DNA from: Endomychus coccineus | Taxonomy: Eukaryota > Arthropoda > Insecta > Coleoptera > Endomychidae | DNA length: 64,000 nucleotides | Reading direction: 5' to 3' | Assembly: GCA_958510875.1 (NCBI GenBank) | Contig: OY294070.1 | Coordinates: 5,394,001 to 5,458,000, forward strand | In this document: positions 22,355 to 30,657 of the stretch, piece after piece | Layout: every line of letters begins with the position of its first letter | Position numbering within the stretch: position 1 is the stretch's first letter | Translations under genes and position numbers: made by a program | The notes under the pieces: model-generated | Told to the model about the DNA's origin: nothing | Database searches by the model: none | The model's input: the letters and a program-made list of their open reading frames with translations, nothing else

Positions 22355-22980
22355 GTCCAACTGTCATGGCGGCCATAAGGACCAGCTGTCATGGCGACCA
22401 TAAGGACCAGCTGTCATGGCGGCCATAAGGACCAGCTGTCATGGCGTTCATAAGAACCAACTGTCATGGCGACCATAAGAACCAGCTGTCATGGTGGACA
22501 TAAGGACCAGCTGTCATGGCGACCATAAGGACCAGCTGTCATGGCGATCATAAGAACCAACTGTCATGGCGACCATAAGGACCAGCTGTCATGGCGAGCA
22601 TAAGAACCAGCTGTCATGGCGAGCATAAGAACCAGCTGTCATGGCGAGCATAAGGACCAGCTGTCATGGCGACCATAAGGACCAGCTGTCATGGCGACCA
22701 TAAGAACCAGCTGTCATGGCGACCATAAGGACCAGCTGTCATGGCGGCCATAAGGACCAGCTGTCATGGCGACCATAAGGACCAGCTGTCATGGCGACCA
22801 TAAGAACCAGCTGTCATGGCGACCATAAGGACCAACTGTCATGGCGACCATAAGGACCAACTGTCATGGCGACCATAAGGACCAGCTGTCATGGCGACCA
22901 TAAGGACCAGCTGTCATGGCTACCATAAGGTCCAGCTGTCATGGCGACCATAAGGTACAGCTGTCATGGCGAACCCAAGG
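22355..22980. repeat. 25-bp tandem array, inner left arm
   Basis: About 25 copies of the same 25-bp unit as in the outer arm, with the variant order matching the right arm. No spacers lie between units, so this is a satellite-like array. Confidence 0.92.
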
Positions 22981-23725
22981 TACAGACTGCTTCGTGGAGG
23001 GGGCTCCGCCACCTCTAGGAAGCAATCTGTACCTTTGGTCCAAAGGTACAGGCTGCTTCATGGAGATGTCACCACCACGTGACAGCTGTCATCGAAGGTA
23101 CAGAATGCTTCGTGGAGATGTCGCCACCACGTGACAGCTGTCATGGCGACCCTTGGGTACAGGCTGCTTCATGGAGATGTCGCCACCATATGACAGCTGT
23201 CATGGTGAACCAAAGGTACAGGTTGCTTCGTGTAGGTGTCACCAACACGTGACAGCTGTCATGGTGAGCTAAAGGTACAGAACGCTTCGTGGAGATGTCG
23301 CCACCACGTGACAGCTGTCATGGCGACCCTTGGGTACAGGCTGCTTCATGGAGATGTCGCCATCATATGACAGCTGTCATGGTGAACCAAAGGTACAGGT
23401 TGCTTCGTGTAGGTGTCACCAACACGTGACAGCTGTCATGGTGAGCTAAAGGTACAGAATGCTTCGTGGAGATGTCGCCACCACGTGACAGCTGTCATGG
23501 CGACCCTTGGGTACAGGCTGCTTCATGGAGATGTCGCCACCATATGACAGCTGTCATGGTGAACCAAAGGTACAGGTTGCTTCGTGTAGGTGTCACCAAC
23601 ACGTGACAGCTGTCATGGTGAGCTAAAGGTACAGGCTGCTTCGTGTAGGTGTCACGTGACAGATGTCATGGCGGACCGAAGGTACAGGCTGCTTCGTGTA
23701 GGTGTCACCACCACGTGACAAAGAC
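22980..23725. repeat. ~60/120-bp tandem repeats, inner left arm
   Basis: Almost base-for-base copy of 21130-21875, with a few substitutions (for example CATCATATGAC for CACCATATGAC). The same CACGTG and CAGCTG elements are present. Confidence 0.85.
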
Positions 23726-23876
23726 TGCTTTGTCATTGTTTCAATCCGGCGACCATAGTTTACGAACGATGATGACGTCACTGCTTCGAACCGATGACAG
23801 TAACTGATTCAATCCGACGACCATAGTTCACGAACGATGATGACGTCACTGCTTCAAGCCAATGACAGTAACTGAT

Positions 23877-23940
23877 TCAACCCGGCGATCATAGTTTACG
23901 AACGATGATGACGTCATCATCGTTCACGAACTATGATGGT
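23877..23940. promoter_or_regulatory. CRE-centred palindrome, inner left arm inner edge
   Basis: Same palindrome as at 22024-22090, centred on TGACGTCA, about 110 bp before the first rightward ORF at 24046. It is a candidate promoter or packaging/replication signal; the function is inferred from position only. Confidence 0.7.
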
Positions 23941-24045
23941 CAGATGAGGAATGAAATGCGAGTAATAATAATGATACTCTATGTGTAAATGTGAATAGTT
24001 GGAGGTTATGATAAAGATATCCAGTAAGTTTGTAAATGTGTCATT

Positions 24046-24339
24046 ATGCATATATCTTTTGAAGAATACACACGTATACTTAGAAAATTTGTGGAGAAAG
24101 TTCATGAACTAAGAAGAGACTTGAATTTTTACGAACATAAAATAAAAGTTATAAGACTGTTGAATACATTTACAAGTGCAAAAAGTGAAGATAATGATGG
24201 GAGTGGGGATGTTAAAAACAAATTTCGTGATTCTAACCACAATTCTGAATGGTATTCTATACGCAAACGTTCCCCAACACGTGGAGCGCATTTATATTTG
24301 TCTGAAGGATGTTGCAACCGATGGTGGTGGGGGGTGTAA
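24046..24339 (+). CDS. Small Polinton ORF, unknown (overlaps next ORF)
   Basis: A 97-codon frame with a real ATG, the first after the left arm. The first ~50 residues (MHISFEEYTRILRKFVEKVH, then an Arg/Lys- and Leu-rich stretch) would form an amphipathic helix. The C-terminal part overlaps the next ORF in another frame and is Trp- and Gly-rich, hence less convincing. I do not recognise it. It may be the real product, or a leader exon for the membrane protein that follows. Confidence 0.4.
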   Translation: MHISFEEYTRILRKFVEKVHELRRDLNFYEHKIKVIRLLNTFTSAKSEDNDGSGDVKNKFRDSNHNSEWYSIRKRSPTRGAHLYLSEGCCNRWWWGV

Positions 24340-24697
24340 CCGTACCGAATGGATTCCGATGAATTTTAGAAAAATCAACGATAATCAATTAGAGGTATTC
24401 GCATTCAACATTCCTCAAGATAATCGTACCACCATACATTATAAACTTAAACTTTTATTCTTTGATCGGAGTGAGGGAGATATGGCTGAATGGCAATTGC
24501 TCCAACAATCATCATGTTTACCACATGTCATACAAAAGACAATATCAACACCATCCACACGTACATCATCCTCACTAGACGAAGAAATTTCTAAAATTTT
24601 CGCAATTTTGTATGCAATTTTATCTTCTTTATCAGTACTAATGTTGAAAATGTTTGTTAAATATGTAAAGAAGGCTATTTACCATGTAAATAAATGA
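24194..24697 (+). CDS. Putative membrane glycoprotein of the Polinton
   Basis: ATGs at 24194, 24197 and 24209 all open the same frame, which ends with TGA at 24695-24697 (about 163-168 residues). The third ATG gives MLKTNFVILTTILNGILYA, a typical signal peptide. The middle part has four Cys and an NRT sequon pair (CNRTEW, DNRTTI), suggesting a secreted or lumenal domain. Near the C-terminus, after a Ser/Thr-rich stalk, there is a ~20-residue hydrophobic segment followed by a basic tail (KYVKKAIYHVNK). This is a type I single-pass membrane protein layout. No family is recognised. It is the only gene pointing rightward, next to the left arm. A surface or envelope role would be a guess. Confidence 0.6.
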   Translation: MMGVGMLKTNFVILTTILNGILYANVPQHVERIYICLKDVATDGGGGCNRTEWIPMNFRKINDNQLEVFAFNIPQDNRTTIHYKLKLLFFDRSEGDMAEWQLLQQSSCLPHVIQKTISTPSTRTSSSLDEEISKIFAILYAILSSLSVLMLKMFVKYVKKAIYHVNK

Positions 24698-24742
24698 TTG
24701 TATGAAGATATAAGTGTTTTAATAAAACAAAAGGAATGATAA

Positions 24743-25893
24743 TTATAATAATATATTGACATTATCATTTGCTAGTTCATAAGCTTTATTTTTGTGATTG
24801 ATAACACATTCTATCAATGACTCGATGTTGATATCACTAATCAATTGTTCACCCCCCTCTTCTTCTGCGGCATGAATAATATTTCCTCTTGCATACCATT
24901 TCAAATCGCGGCGGAAATTCTGTTTCACTTCGTTACCAATATCGATAGCATGAGATATGTTAGACCATTTACGTATTAATCGCATTCCCCGATTTTGTAA
25001 TTTTCTGTCGGCATCACGCCAACCATCCTCCTGTCGACGCATTAGGTACCATTCTGGTCTCATATCATTCGATGTTCGATATAATCCTAAATAATATATA
25101 TTATATAAATTTTATTATAAAAAACAAAGTAATTACCTAAATTTCGTCTCTTTCCAAAATTTATAGGAGGTGGAACAATATTTGGTGCAATGTTATTCCG
25201 TAAGGTGATAACATTCATTTGAATTTGTTGAGATAAGCGTTGAGATCGTTCATTCGCAAGACATTCACGTTCCTCAGCTCTTTCACGTTCTTGTTGTTCA
25301 TAGAATTTCTCGTACTCACAATATTTCATCATAATAAATTTCATTAACGAAAACAGTTCACGTAACTCGATGACTTTAGGAGTTCGCATTTGCATCAATA
25401 ATGATTCGAAATCAATAGCATCTAGAACATAATATTTCTTTCGTGCATCAGTCTTATCACAAATTTCTAAATGGTGTATATGCGGGTTTTTCCTCAACAA
25501 TCTTGTTATAACACCCTTTTTAGCATGATATTTTTTGCCGCGATAACCTAACCAATCCAATAGATCTTCATTCATCAGAACGCGTTGGTTTAGTTGAATA
25601 TTCCAAAATAAATAGTTTCTTTTATCGTTTCTTATATCGATCCCAAATTTTAGACACACTTCATTAACTGTTAACTTAATAAAATTGTTGGTGGACCATG
25701 TAGCCACATTTGAATCACGAACGCACGCTGCTAAGTTCATTTTTATAACTGAACATTTTCTGAAATGATTCTCTCTTACATACGTGAGAACGTGAACGTG
25801 AATAGTGAGGGTGGGGGTAACTCTCCGTTTCGATATCATTGCAAACGTTGATAACTGACTGATAACGTCACTAGTTGTTTCAATTTGTTTCAT
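24743..25893 (-). CDS. MSV199-domain protein (two exons)
   Basis: Exon A (25137-25893, ATG at 25891-25893) and exon B (24743-25086) are joined by a 50-bp intron with GTAATT donor and TTATTTAG acceptor, in phase. The central part (QRVLMNEDLLDWLGYRGKKY, then IDFESLLMQMRTPKVIELR and FIMMKYCEYEKF) follows the pattern of the MSV199 domain. That domain is found in poxvirus and iridovirus proteins, often next to BRO-type or T5orf172 modules. A coiled, Glu/Arg-rich segment follows (QQERERAEERECLANERSQR). Exon B starts the conserved WYLMRRQEDGWRDADRKL region. A later ATG at KMNLAACVRDSNV is an alternative start. The role is unknown; DNA binding or host regulation is only suggested for this family. Confidence 0.7.
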
Positions 25894-25902
25894 TTCCAGC
25901 AA

Positions 25903-25937
25903 CCGACTACCATAGTTTACAAACTATGATCGTCGGA
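25903..25937. promoter_or_regulatory. Palindrome echoing the arm core
   Basis: CCATAGTTTACAAACTATGA lies in a ~34-bp palindrome flanked by CGAC/GTCG. The half-site CGACCATAGTTTAC is the same as in the CRE palindromes of the arms, but without TGACGTCA. It sits 10 bp upstream of the MSV199 start codon, so it may be that gene's promoter element. Confidence 0.55.
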
Positions 25938-26072
25938 TGTTTACATCACCACCTACCGTTTGAGAAATAAAATATCAAATATAATAATAATAACATTTAT
26001 TGGGAAAGATACATTTTGATAGTACATCATTTAGAACATAAATTATAACATTATGATTCATCACCTGGTTCT

Positions 26073-27275
26073 TCACACCAAATTCCGAACTGATCCTGTA
26101 ATCGGAGAATACTCCATTATACGATCGTTAATGATGATGCAATAAGCCCTGGTGTTTTTGGGGAAATTCAGGAAACTTTCCATCTCTAGTTTGACGTCAA
26201 CTGTTGATGACTTTATAGCATCGTTTTGTTTTGAACAGTCAATCACAAAAATTGCTCTATTCTTGAATGCTATATAATCCAACATGGGTTCGCTTATTAT
26301 TTTATTTGAAAATGATTTCTGGAAATCATAGTACATCTGGTATGCTTCCACGTATTGTTGGTCGGTGAAATTCAATTTCATTGCTTCATATGGATAACAC
26401 TCTGAATTCAAGTATAATTTAACATTTAGCAAGTTTATATTATCGAAATATGCACTGTGCTTAACAGGATTATTTTTTCGATCAGTTTGGAAAGCTAGAA
26501 TCACATATCTGGGTCGTTCCAAATTCATTGAAGTTTTAACAGGCCAAATGTCGCGAGTGCTCTCCTTCATCAACGGATTTTCATGCAGATCCCAACTACG
26601 GAATGGAATCAAAATAGGCTTCTCAGCACTCAAATTCCCCAACATTTGAAATTTGACTTGATCACTTGGAAACACATGTCGCACTTTTAATGCTATCGTC
26701 TTCACATTTATTTTAGCCGTTTTCGTGCCTGTGCTATTAGTATAGCAATCGTTATCGGTTCGAGACCTTATCAAGCGCAGCTTATGTTTTCCACTCAAAA
26801 CTTTGTTATAGTCAATGAATAGGCCTAGTAGAAAATTCAACGGTATCCATAAATTGATTTTATTATTGTAGACTGAACTCAATACATCCTTAAATGACCA
26901 TCCAGAAATAGCTAGAGGTATAGATTCATGTTTGGCATATGTTAGATAAGCTCTGATGGTGCTGACAATACCAGGATCACGTACTTTGTCTATCTCTTTT
27001 CCATTCAATTCATAACTGATATATTCGAAGAGAAACGCTCCGAAATTATTCGTTAGTTTACATTCACCATCACCACTTGCTTCTGGCTGGAATTCTGCCT
27101 CGATGAATAAAGCAGACGAGGCCAAATCTACCAACACATCTTGTTGATTGATTAATATCTCAATTTCATCGCTGTTGCCAAAAGATGTTGTGTGGGGATA
27201 GTAGGTATGAGTTTCTTCTCGGATGATGTCTTCATTGAAGTTTGGCTCGTTGAATATTTGAAGTTTTTCCGACAT
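26073..27275 (-). CDS. Probable Polinton major capsid protein
   Basis: A 400-codon frame from ATG at 27273-27275. Beta-rich sequence throughout, with conserved-looking blocks ILIPFRSWDLHENPLM, RPRYVILAFQTDRKN, LLNVKLYLNSECYPYEAMKLNF and AYCIIINDRIMEYSP. This matches the long family annotated in nematodes and insects as 'uncharacterized protein F54H12.2-like', the capsid neighbour of the transposon-derived integrase F54H12.3. Polinton capsid proteins are predicted double jelly-roll folds assembling icosahedral shells. The size is smaller than many (500-650 residues). It lies between the penton-like and MSV199 genes. The assignment rests on family memory and context, since no short motif proves the fold. 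Confidence 0.7.
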   Translation of the reverse strand: MSEKLQIFNEPNFNEDIIREETHTYYPHTTSFGNSDEIEILINQQDVLVDLASSALFIEAEFQPEASGDGECKLTNNFGAFLFEYISYELNGKEIDKVRDPGIVSTIRAYLTYAKHESIPLAISGWSFKDVLSSVYNNKINLWIPLNFLLGLFIDYNKVLSGKHKLRLIRSRTDNDCYTNSTGTKTAKINVKTIALKVRHVFPSDQVKFQMLGNLSAEKPILIPFRSWDLHENPLMKESTRDIWPVKTSMNLERPRYVILAFQTDRKNNPVKHSAYFDNINLLNVKLYLNSECYPYEAMKLNFTDQQYVEAYQMYYDFQKSFSNKIISEPMLDYIAFKNRAIFVIDCSKQNDAIKSSTVDVKLEMESFLNFPKNTRAYCIIINDRIMEYSPITGSVRNLV

Positions 27276-27491
27276 TGTAACCAAGGGACTTCAAAAAATT
27301 GATATTTTCCAATGATAGTGATGCAGAAGCAACCTTCTCCCTCGAGCTCGTTGTAGATAATGACTGATGACCACTATGGAGATGTCTTTTATTGCTGAAA
27401 TCCAAACCCATGTTCTCAAGTGATGGCTACTGCAACCTTCTCAGTTGAATTCCTTTCATATAATGAGTGGTGGTGAGTATTGGATTATTAT

Positions 27492-28235
27492 TTATTGTTG
27501 TGAGGTATAATCCCTAACGATCTTTTTCAATTCCAATCGTATAATAATTTCTTCTCCACGAAAATTTACCGGTTTCCAATTCTGATCTAAAATATTCAGC
27601 GTGATGTTATCGAAGGACGTCTTGCTGATGACCGGTAGATAAATAAGATTCTTCGGCTCTATATCAATGGAAAACCCAGGTGGTACAAGAGGTGAGAACT
27701 CATATATCGTATGAGCTATCTTATTGTTATAATATGCTCCTGCGGTTAAGTTACACTCAACACGTATTGTTTGAACTTTGATTATGTTTATAGGTCGATC
27801 AGATACGTGTAGTTCGCGAGATGTCAATTTCTTTTTGCTGAATCCCAACAGTTCGCTTATACTATCTTTAGGAATAAAATTCACTTCAAAATCACTCTTC
27901 AGCTCTGTGTGTAGAGTGTTGTTGTTAGATTTTATTGATAATTTCCGGTCACGTTCTTCTTGCTTCACTCCTATCCCACAAACTGCACTTTGTATGAAAT
28001 CCTCGATGTCTGTCAACTCGTAGGACCCCGTAGGTATAGTTACTACTTCTTCCTCACCCTTCACATTTTTATAATAAAATTTATTAAAACCTTCTTCAAT
28101 GTTCGGAATGCTATTGTACGTATGCAAGCCAACAAGTGCGATAGAATAATATGAATGAGGATCTAGTTCTATAGGTGGGTGGAAATCTACAGATAAGCGG
28201 GAGCTCTTACCCGTGATAGTGAACGTCTGAGACAT
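27492..28235 (-). CDS. Penton-like minor capsid protein
   Basis: A 247-codon frame from ATG at 28233-28235 (the upstream TTG codons are not needed). Features include YSIALVGLHTYNSIPNI, IPTGSYELTDIEDFIQ, VECNLTAGAYYNNKIAHTIYEFSP-type and VNFRGEEIIIRLELKK blocks. The ordered short beta strands ending in an 'N-x-RGE-x-I-x-I-R-L' strand are typical of the penton-like single jelly-roll protein of Polintons and adintoviruses, which occupies the capsid five-folds. It lies directly downstream of the protease and upstream of the capsid protein in the same leftward block, the usual morphogenesis gene cluster. Confidence 0.7.
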   Translation of the reverse strand: MSQTFTITGKSSRLSVDFHPPIELDPHSYYSIALVGLHTYNSIPNIEEGFNKFYYKNVKGEEEVVTIPTGSYELTDIEDFIQSAVCGIGVKQEERDRKLSIKSNNNTLHTELKSDFEVNFIPKDSISELLGFSKKKLTSRELHVSDRPINIIKVQTIRVECNLTAGAYYNNKIAHTIYEFSPLVPPGFSIDIEPKNLIYLPVISKTSFDNITLNILDQNWKPVNFRGEEIIIRLELKKIVRDYTSQQ

Positions 28236-28286
28236 GATTGATGCAAACTTTACCAACAATCTATTTATATACTAATAAATGCAGGG

Positions 28287-28679
28287 TTAGTCGAGCACAA
28301 CTGAAGAGTTAGAGAGGAAATCTAAACATAACTGACCACAATTATAAGTGTTATATTGTTGAAAATTATCGTGATTGAATAATATCTTACACTTTTTGAA
28401 ATAATCCACTAGTTCGCGAGGGGGGCGTAAATTGCCAAAACTATCATAATATAAAACTGTATCACCGACTTTATTAAACCCAACCCAGTGAGTGCCTCCA
28501 TTGTCCGAGCTATCTAAATTAACTATTCCACGCTCGTTTTTCCATGGTCCGTTGGATGGTAGTTCATCACGCATAAATACTCCTCTAAAATGGGGAATTT
28601 TCAGAGCTTTTGCTAGTTTTCGTAGATCGAGATCGGTCAGAGGTCTTCTGGGTAGGTTTACTGACAGTTTTTTGGATGT
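28287..28679 (-). CDS. Adenain-type cysteine protease (-1 frame relative to PLA2 gene)
   Basis: The open frame runs from after a TAA near 28680 to the stop at 28287-28289. Catalytic features of adenovirus-type (C5) proteases are present: GTHWVGF (His), YYDSFG (Asp) and YNCGQLCLDF (Gln/Cys region). The first ATG (28572-28574) lies inside the conserved region, after a helix (DLRKLAKALKIPHFRGVF) that belongs to the domain, so an ATG start would give a truncated 95-residue protein. The frame overlaps the 3' end of the PLA2 gene by a few codons at an AAAAAAC heptamer (28667-28673), suggesting expression by -1 frameshifting. Adenain matures capsid proteins; here the neighbours are exactly those substrates. 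At about 126 residues it is shorter than adenovirus protease (~204). Confidence 0.8.
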   Translation of the reverse strand, partial: TSKKLSVNLPRRPLTDLDLRKLAKALKIPHFRGVFMRDELPSNGPWKNERGIVNLDSSDNGGTHWVGFNKVGDTVLYYDSFGNLRPPRELVDYFKKCKILFNHDNFQQYNTYNCGQLCLDFLSNSSVVLD

Positions 28680-28680
28680 T
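28658..28680 (-). promoter_or_regulatory. Candidate -1 ribosomal frameshift site (A AAA AAC)
   Basis: On the minus strand the PLA2 frame ends CCA AAA AAC TGT CAG TAA. A AAA AAC in the zero frame is a known efficient -1 heptamer of retroviral and other frameshift sites. Slipping one base back opens the protease frame from CTG at 28667, with no stop until 28287. A short potential stem (GTCAG with CTGAC about 20 nt later) follows, but I see no convincing pseudoknot. Function is inferred. Confidence 0.5.
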
Positions 28681-29440
28681 TATTTAAATATAGACCAAGA
28701 CCTTTGCGATACTTTTTCAAATATAGACCAGATCCTTGTTTCCCCAAAGCTATAGCTTCCATTGTTTTATTATGTCTTTCCGTTTCCTCCAAGGTTTTCC
28801 GAGCTGCTTTGCTGTCGTTGACGGCCTTGGCGATGCCTGCACCACCCCCCGCCAATGCTCCAGCAGCTGATAAGCCGGCAAACAGAGGTATTAAAAATGG
28901 TAGAAATCCTCCAGTCTTTGGAATAGGAATTACTCTTGGTAACCGAACATTTTTCCGACCACCCGCTTTTTTGAATTGTTTTCGTGCAACTTTCAACGCT
29001 GTTTGGGATGTTTTCTTCAGATTGGATGAGTCAAACTTATTCTTCATAACTTTTCTCACCCCATCGACAATTGCACTTCCGAACCCAACCTTCTTTCTCA
29101 TACCCATTCCCAATTTCCTCTTTGCCTTCATAATTTTATTTACACCGAAAGCGGCAATCCTTTCTCCAAATTTTGTGTCTTTAGATTTGACACGTTGCCA
29201 AGCAGCGTTCTCTAATATTTTATCCGCCTCGTGACGTCCTTCCAAACTAGCGTTTCGCAGATATGAAATATCGTGTTGGCGGCAAGCTTTATCGAGTGGA
29301 TTGATACCTGAATCTCCTCTTCTCAACCGTTCTTCTAATTTTGTACCGGGACCACAGAATTGATAACCAGGAATATGAAGTTCAAACGGGAGCTTGTTTA
29401 TAAGCGTATTGAGAACACCTTCTCCTACGTACGCTTCCAT
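28658..29440 (-). CDS. Phospholipase-A2-domain virion protein
   Basis: A 260-codon frame from ATG 29438-29440. Residues ~22-60 show the PLA2 signature: a Ca-binding loop YQFCGPGTKLEERL and the catalytic LDKACRQHDISY, where His-Asp is the active pair. Such domains occur in parvovirus VP1 and in some adintovirus virion proteins, where they breach the endosomal membrane. After it comes a long Lys/Arg-rich stretch, then a hydrophobic Gly/Ala-rich segment (FLPFLIPLFAGLSAAGALAG) that could insert into membrane, and two short repeats near the C-terminus (GLYLKKYRKG, GLYLNKHPKN). The stop follows three codons after a possible slippery heptamer leading into the protease frame. Confidence 0.85.
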   Translation of the reverse strand: MEAYVGEGVLNTLINKLPFELHIPGYQFCGPGTKLEERLRRGDSGINPLDKACRQHDISYLRNASLEGRHEADKILENAAWQRVKSKDTKFGERIAAFGVNKIMKAKRKLGMGMRKKVGFGSAIVDGVRKVMKNKFDSSNLKKTSQTALKVARKQFKKAGGRKNVRLPRVIPIPKTGGFLPFLIPLFAGLSAAGALAGGGAGIAKAVNDSKAARKTLEETERHNKTMEAIALGKQGSGLYLKKYRKGLGLYLNKHPKNCQ

Positions 29441-29620
29441 ACAGACTGATGAAAATTCAAGATTGCACCGTTATTTAACGAGGGGAGGGAGAAAGATCAA
29501 AGATCTCAAAATAATATTTTTTATTAATTTCAAAATTTTCTCAATACAAAAGACTTAAGTATAATCTTAACAATATATGTTTCAAATATTATAATCTTCA
29601 CTCTTGATTCACCCTCATAT

Positions 29621-30640
29621 TCACGGAATTTTTGTTCTATTATAATAACCATACCCTCGAGTCAATAATATTCCAGCTATTTGTTTGTTCCTAATAATCT
29701 CCAAATGATCAATGATGGATTCATTGAACGAGATCCGAATTATTGAACTGTTGTGATTATTATCTAGACCCAACCATTTCACATACTGTTGACCCCTCCT
29801 CTTTCGTAATATTTTCTCGACTAAATACACATCGGGTTGTTTTGTTTTCTGTAATTCTTCCTCGTAGAAACAGCCGCTGATTGGTGCGTTGGTCATATCT
29901 TCTAGTAGATATGTGACCGGGTTGGTAATTTTTACTTTGATGATTTTAAATAATTCCGTACTTCAATTGGGCGTAAATCCCTTCTCAAAAATATGTTTAG
30001 CCTTACTTATTCGTACCACATCTCCTACGTTGAATTTGTGAGGCAGAGCTAACTTGATGTGTGAGTAGGATCGCTTCAATATCTCGCTCTCAATCTGTTT
30101 CGTCACTTTTATTGGAGCCATATTTATAGTACTATGTTTACGTTTATTATATTTTTCTGTGGTTTCTTCAAGTATATCAAGCCATTTGTATTTCCCGCTG
30201 AGACTGAAATGTTTGTAGAGCGATTCCTTTAACGTTCGAATGACACGTTCAGCAATGGCTGCTTTTTTCACACTATACGTATTATAATGATTGATATTAT
30301 GTTTCTTCATTAGATCGTTAAAGTGTTTATTGAAGAATTCTTTTCCCTGATCGCTTTGCAGATTCCTAGGCTTACGATGTCCTTCTAGCAATATAGAACT
30401 GACCGCTTTCCGAACTTCTTCGGCTGATTTTGTTTTCAGCGGGCGTGTCCATAGAAATTTCGAGAAACAATCGATCATAATCAAAATGTATTTGAATCCT
30501 CTATTTTCACGAGCGTAATTACCCATTTCTGCCAGATCCATTTGCCACAAATCATCCAAACCTTTTATGATCGTTCTGCGTCGTTTGAAATTCTTCCTCC
30601 TCGGCTTATGAAGCTCATGCACAACTTGTTCTCTACTCAT
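29621..30640 (-). pseudogene. Polinton integrase with in-frame TGA before the C-terminal chromodomain-like part
   Basis: The core frame 29963-30640 starts at ATG 30638-30640. It holds the retroviral-type DDE triad: WQMDLAEM (first Asp), LQSDQGKEFFN (second Asp) and AERVIRTLKE (Glu), with HKPRRKNFKRRR before it and NVGDVVRISKAKHIFEKGF (an SH3-like strand) after it. TGA at 29963-29965 replaces what is normally a Trp codon. The same frame then continues to 29621 with a YLLED strand and a chromodomain-like VEKILRKRRGQQYVKWLGLD. Relatives are annotated as 'transposon-derived protein F54H12.3'. The protein cuts and joins the element ends. No HHCC zinc domain is present at the N-terminus. A single point change inactivates or truncates it; a truncated core could still be made. 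Confidence 0.88.
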
Positions 30641-30657
30641 CTTATCAATGTGGAAAT

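Larger units (their letters stand above)
22134..23983. repeat. Left terminal repeat, inner copy
   Basis: The second tandem copy (1850 bp) starts with AGTAGATGTACTCCGC directly after CTCTATG of the outer copy, with no target duplication between them. The order of 25-bp variants (CTAAGGTCCAACTGTC, then GGCGTTCATAAGAACC, then GGTGGACATAAGG) is the same as in the right arm read in reverse. The inner copy, not the outer one, is thus the true partner of the right arm. Confidence 0.9.

Noticed and set aside
24176..24196. GTG and TTG starts for several Polinton ORFs
   Set aside because: Eukaryotic translation should use ATG; nearby in-frame ATGs exist (24194, 25893, 27275, 28235) and were chosen instead.
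28704..29234. 176-codon plus-strand ORF opposite the PLA2 gene
   Set aside because: Shadow of the PLA2 frame; the minus-strand protein has the clear catalytic motif and a proper start and stop.
29963..29965. TGA in the integrase as a selenocysteine codon
   Set aside because: A Trp is expected here, no SECIS-like element was seen, and one point change is simpler.
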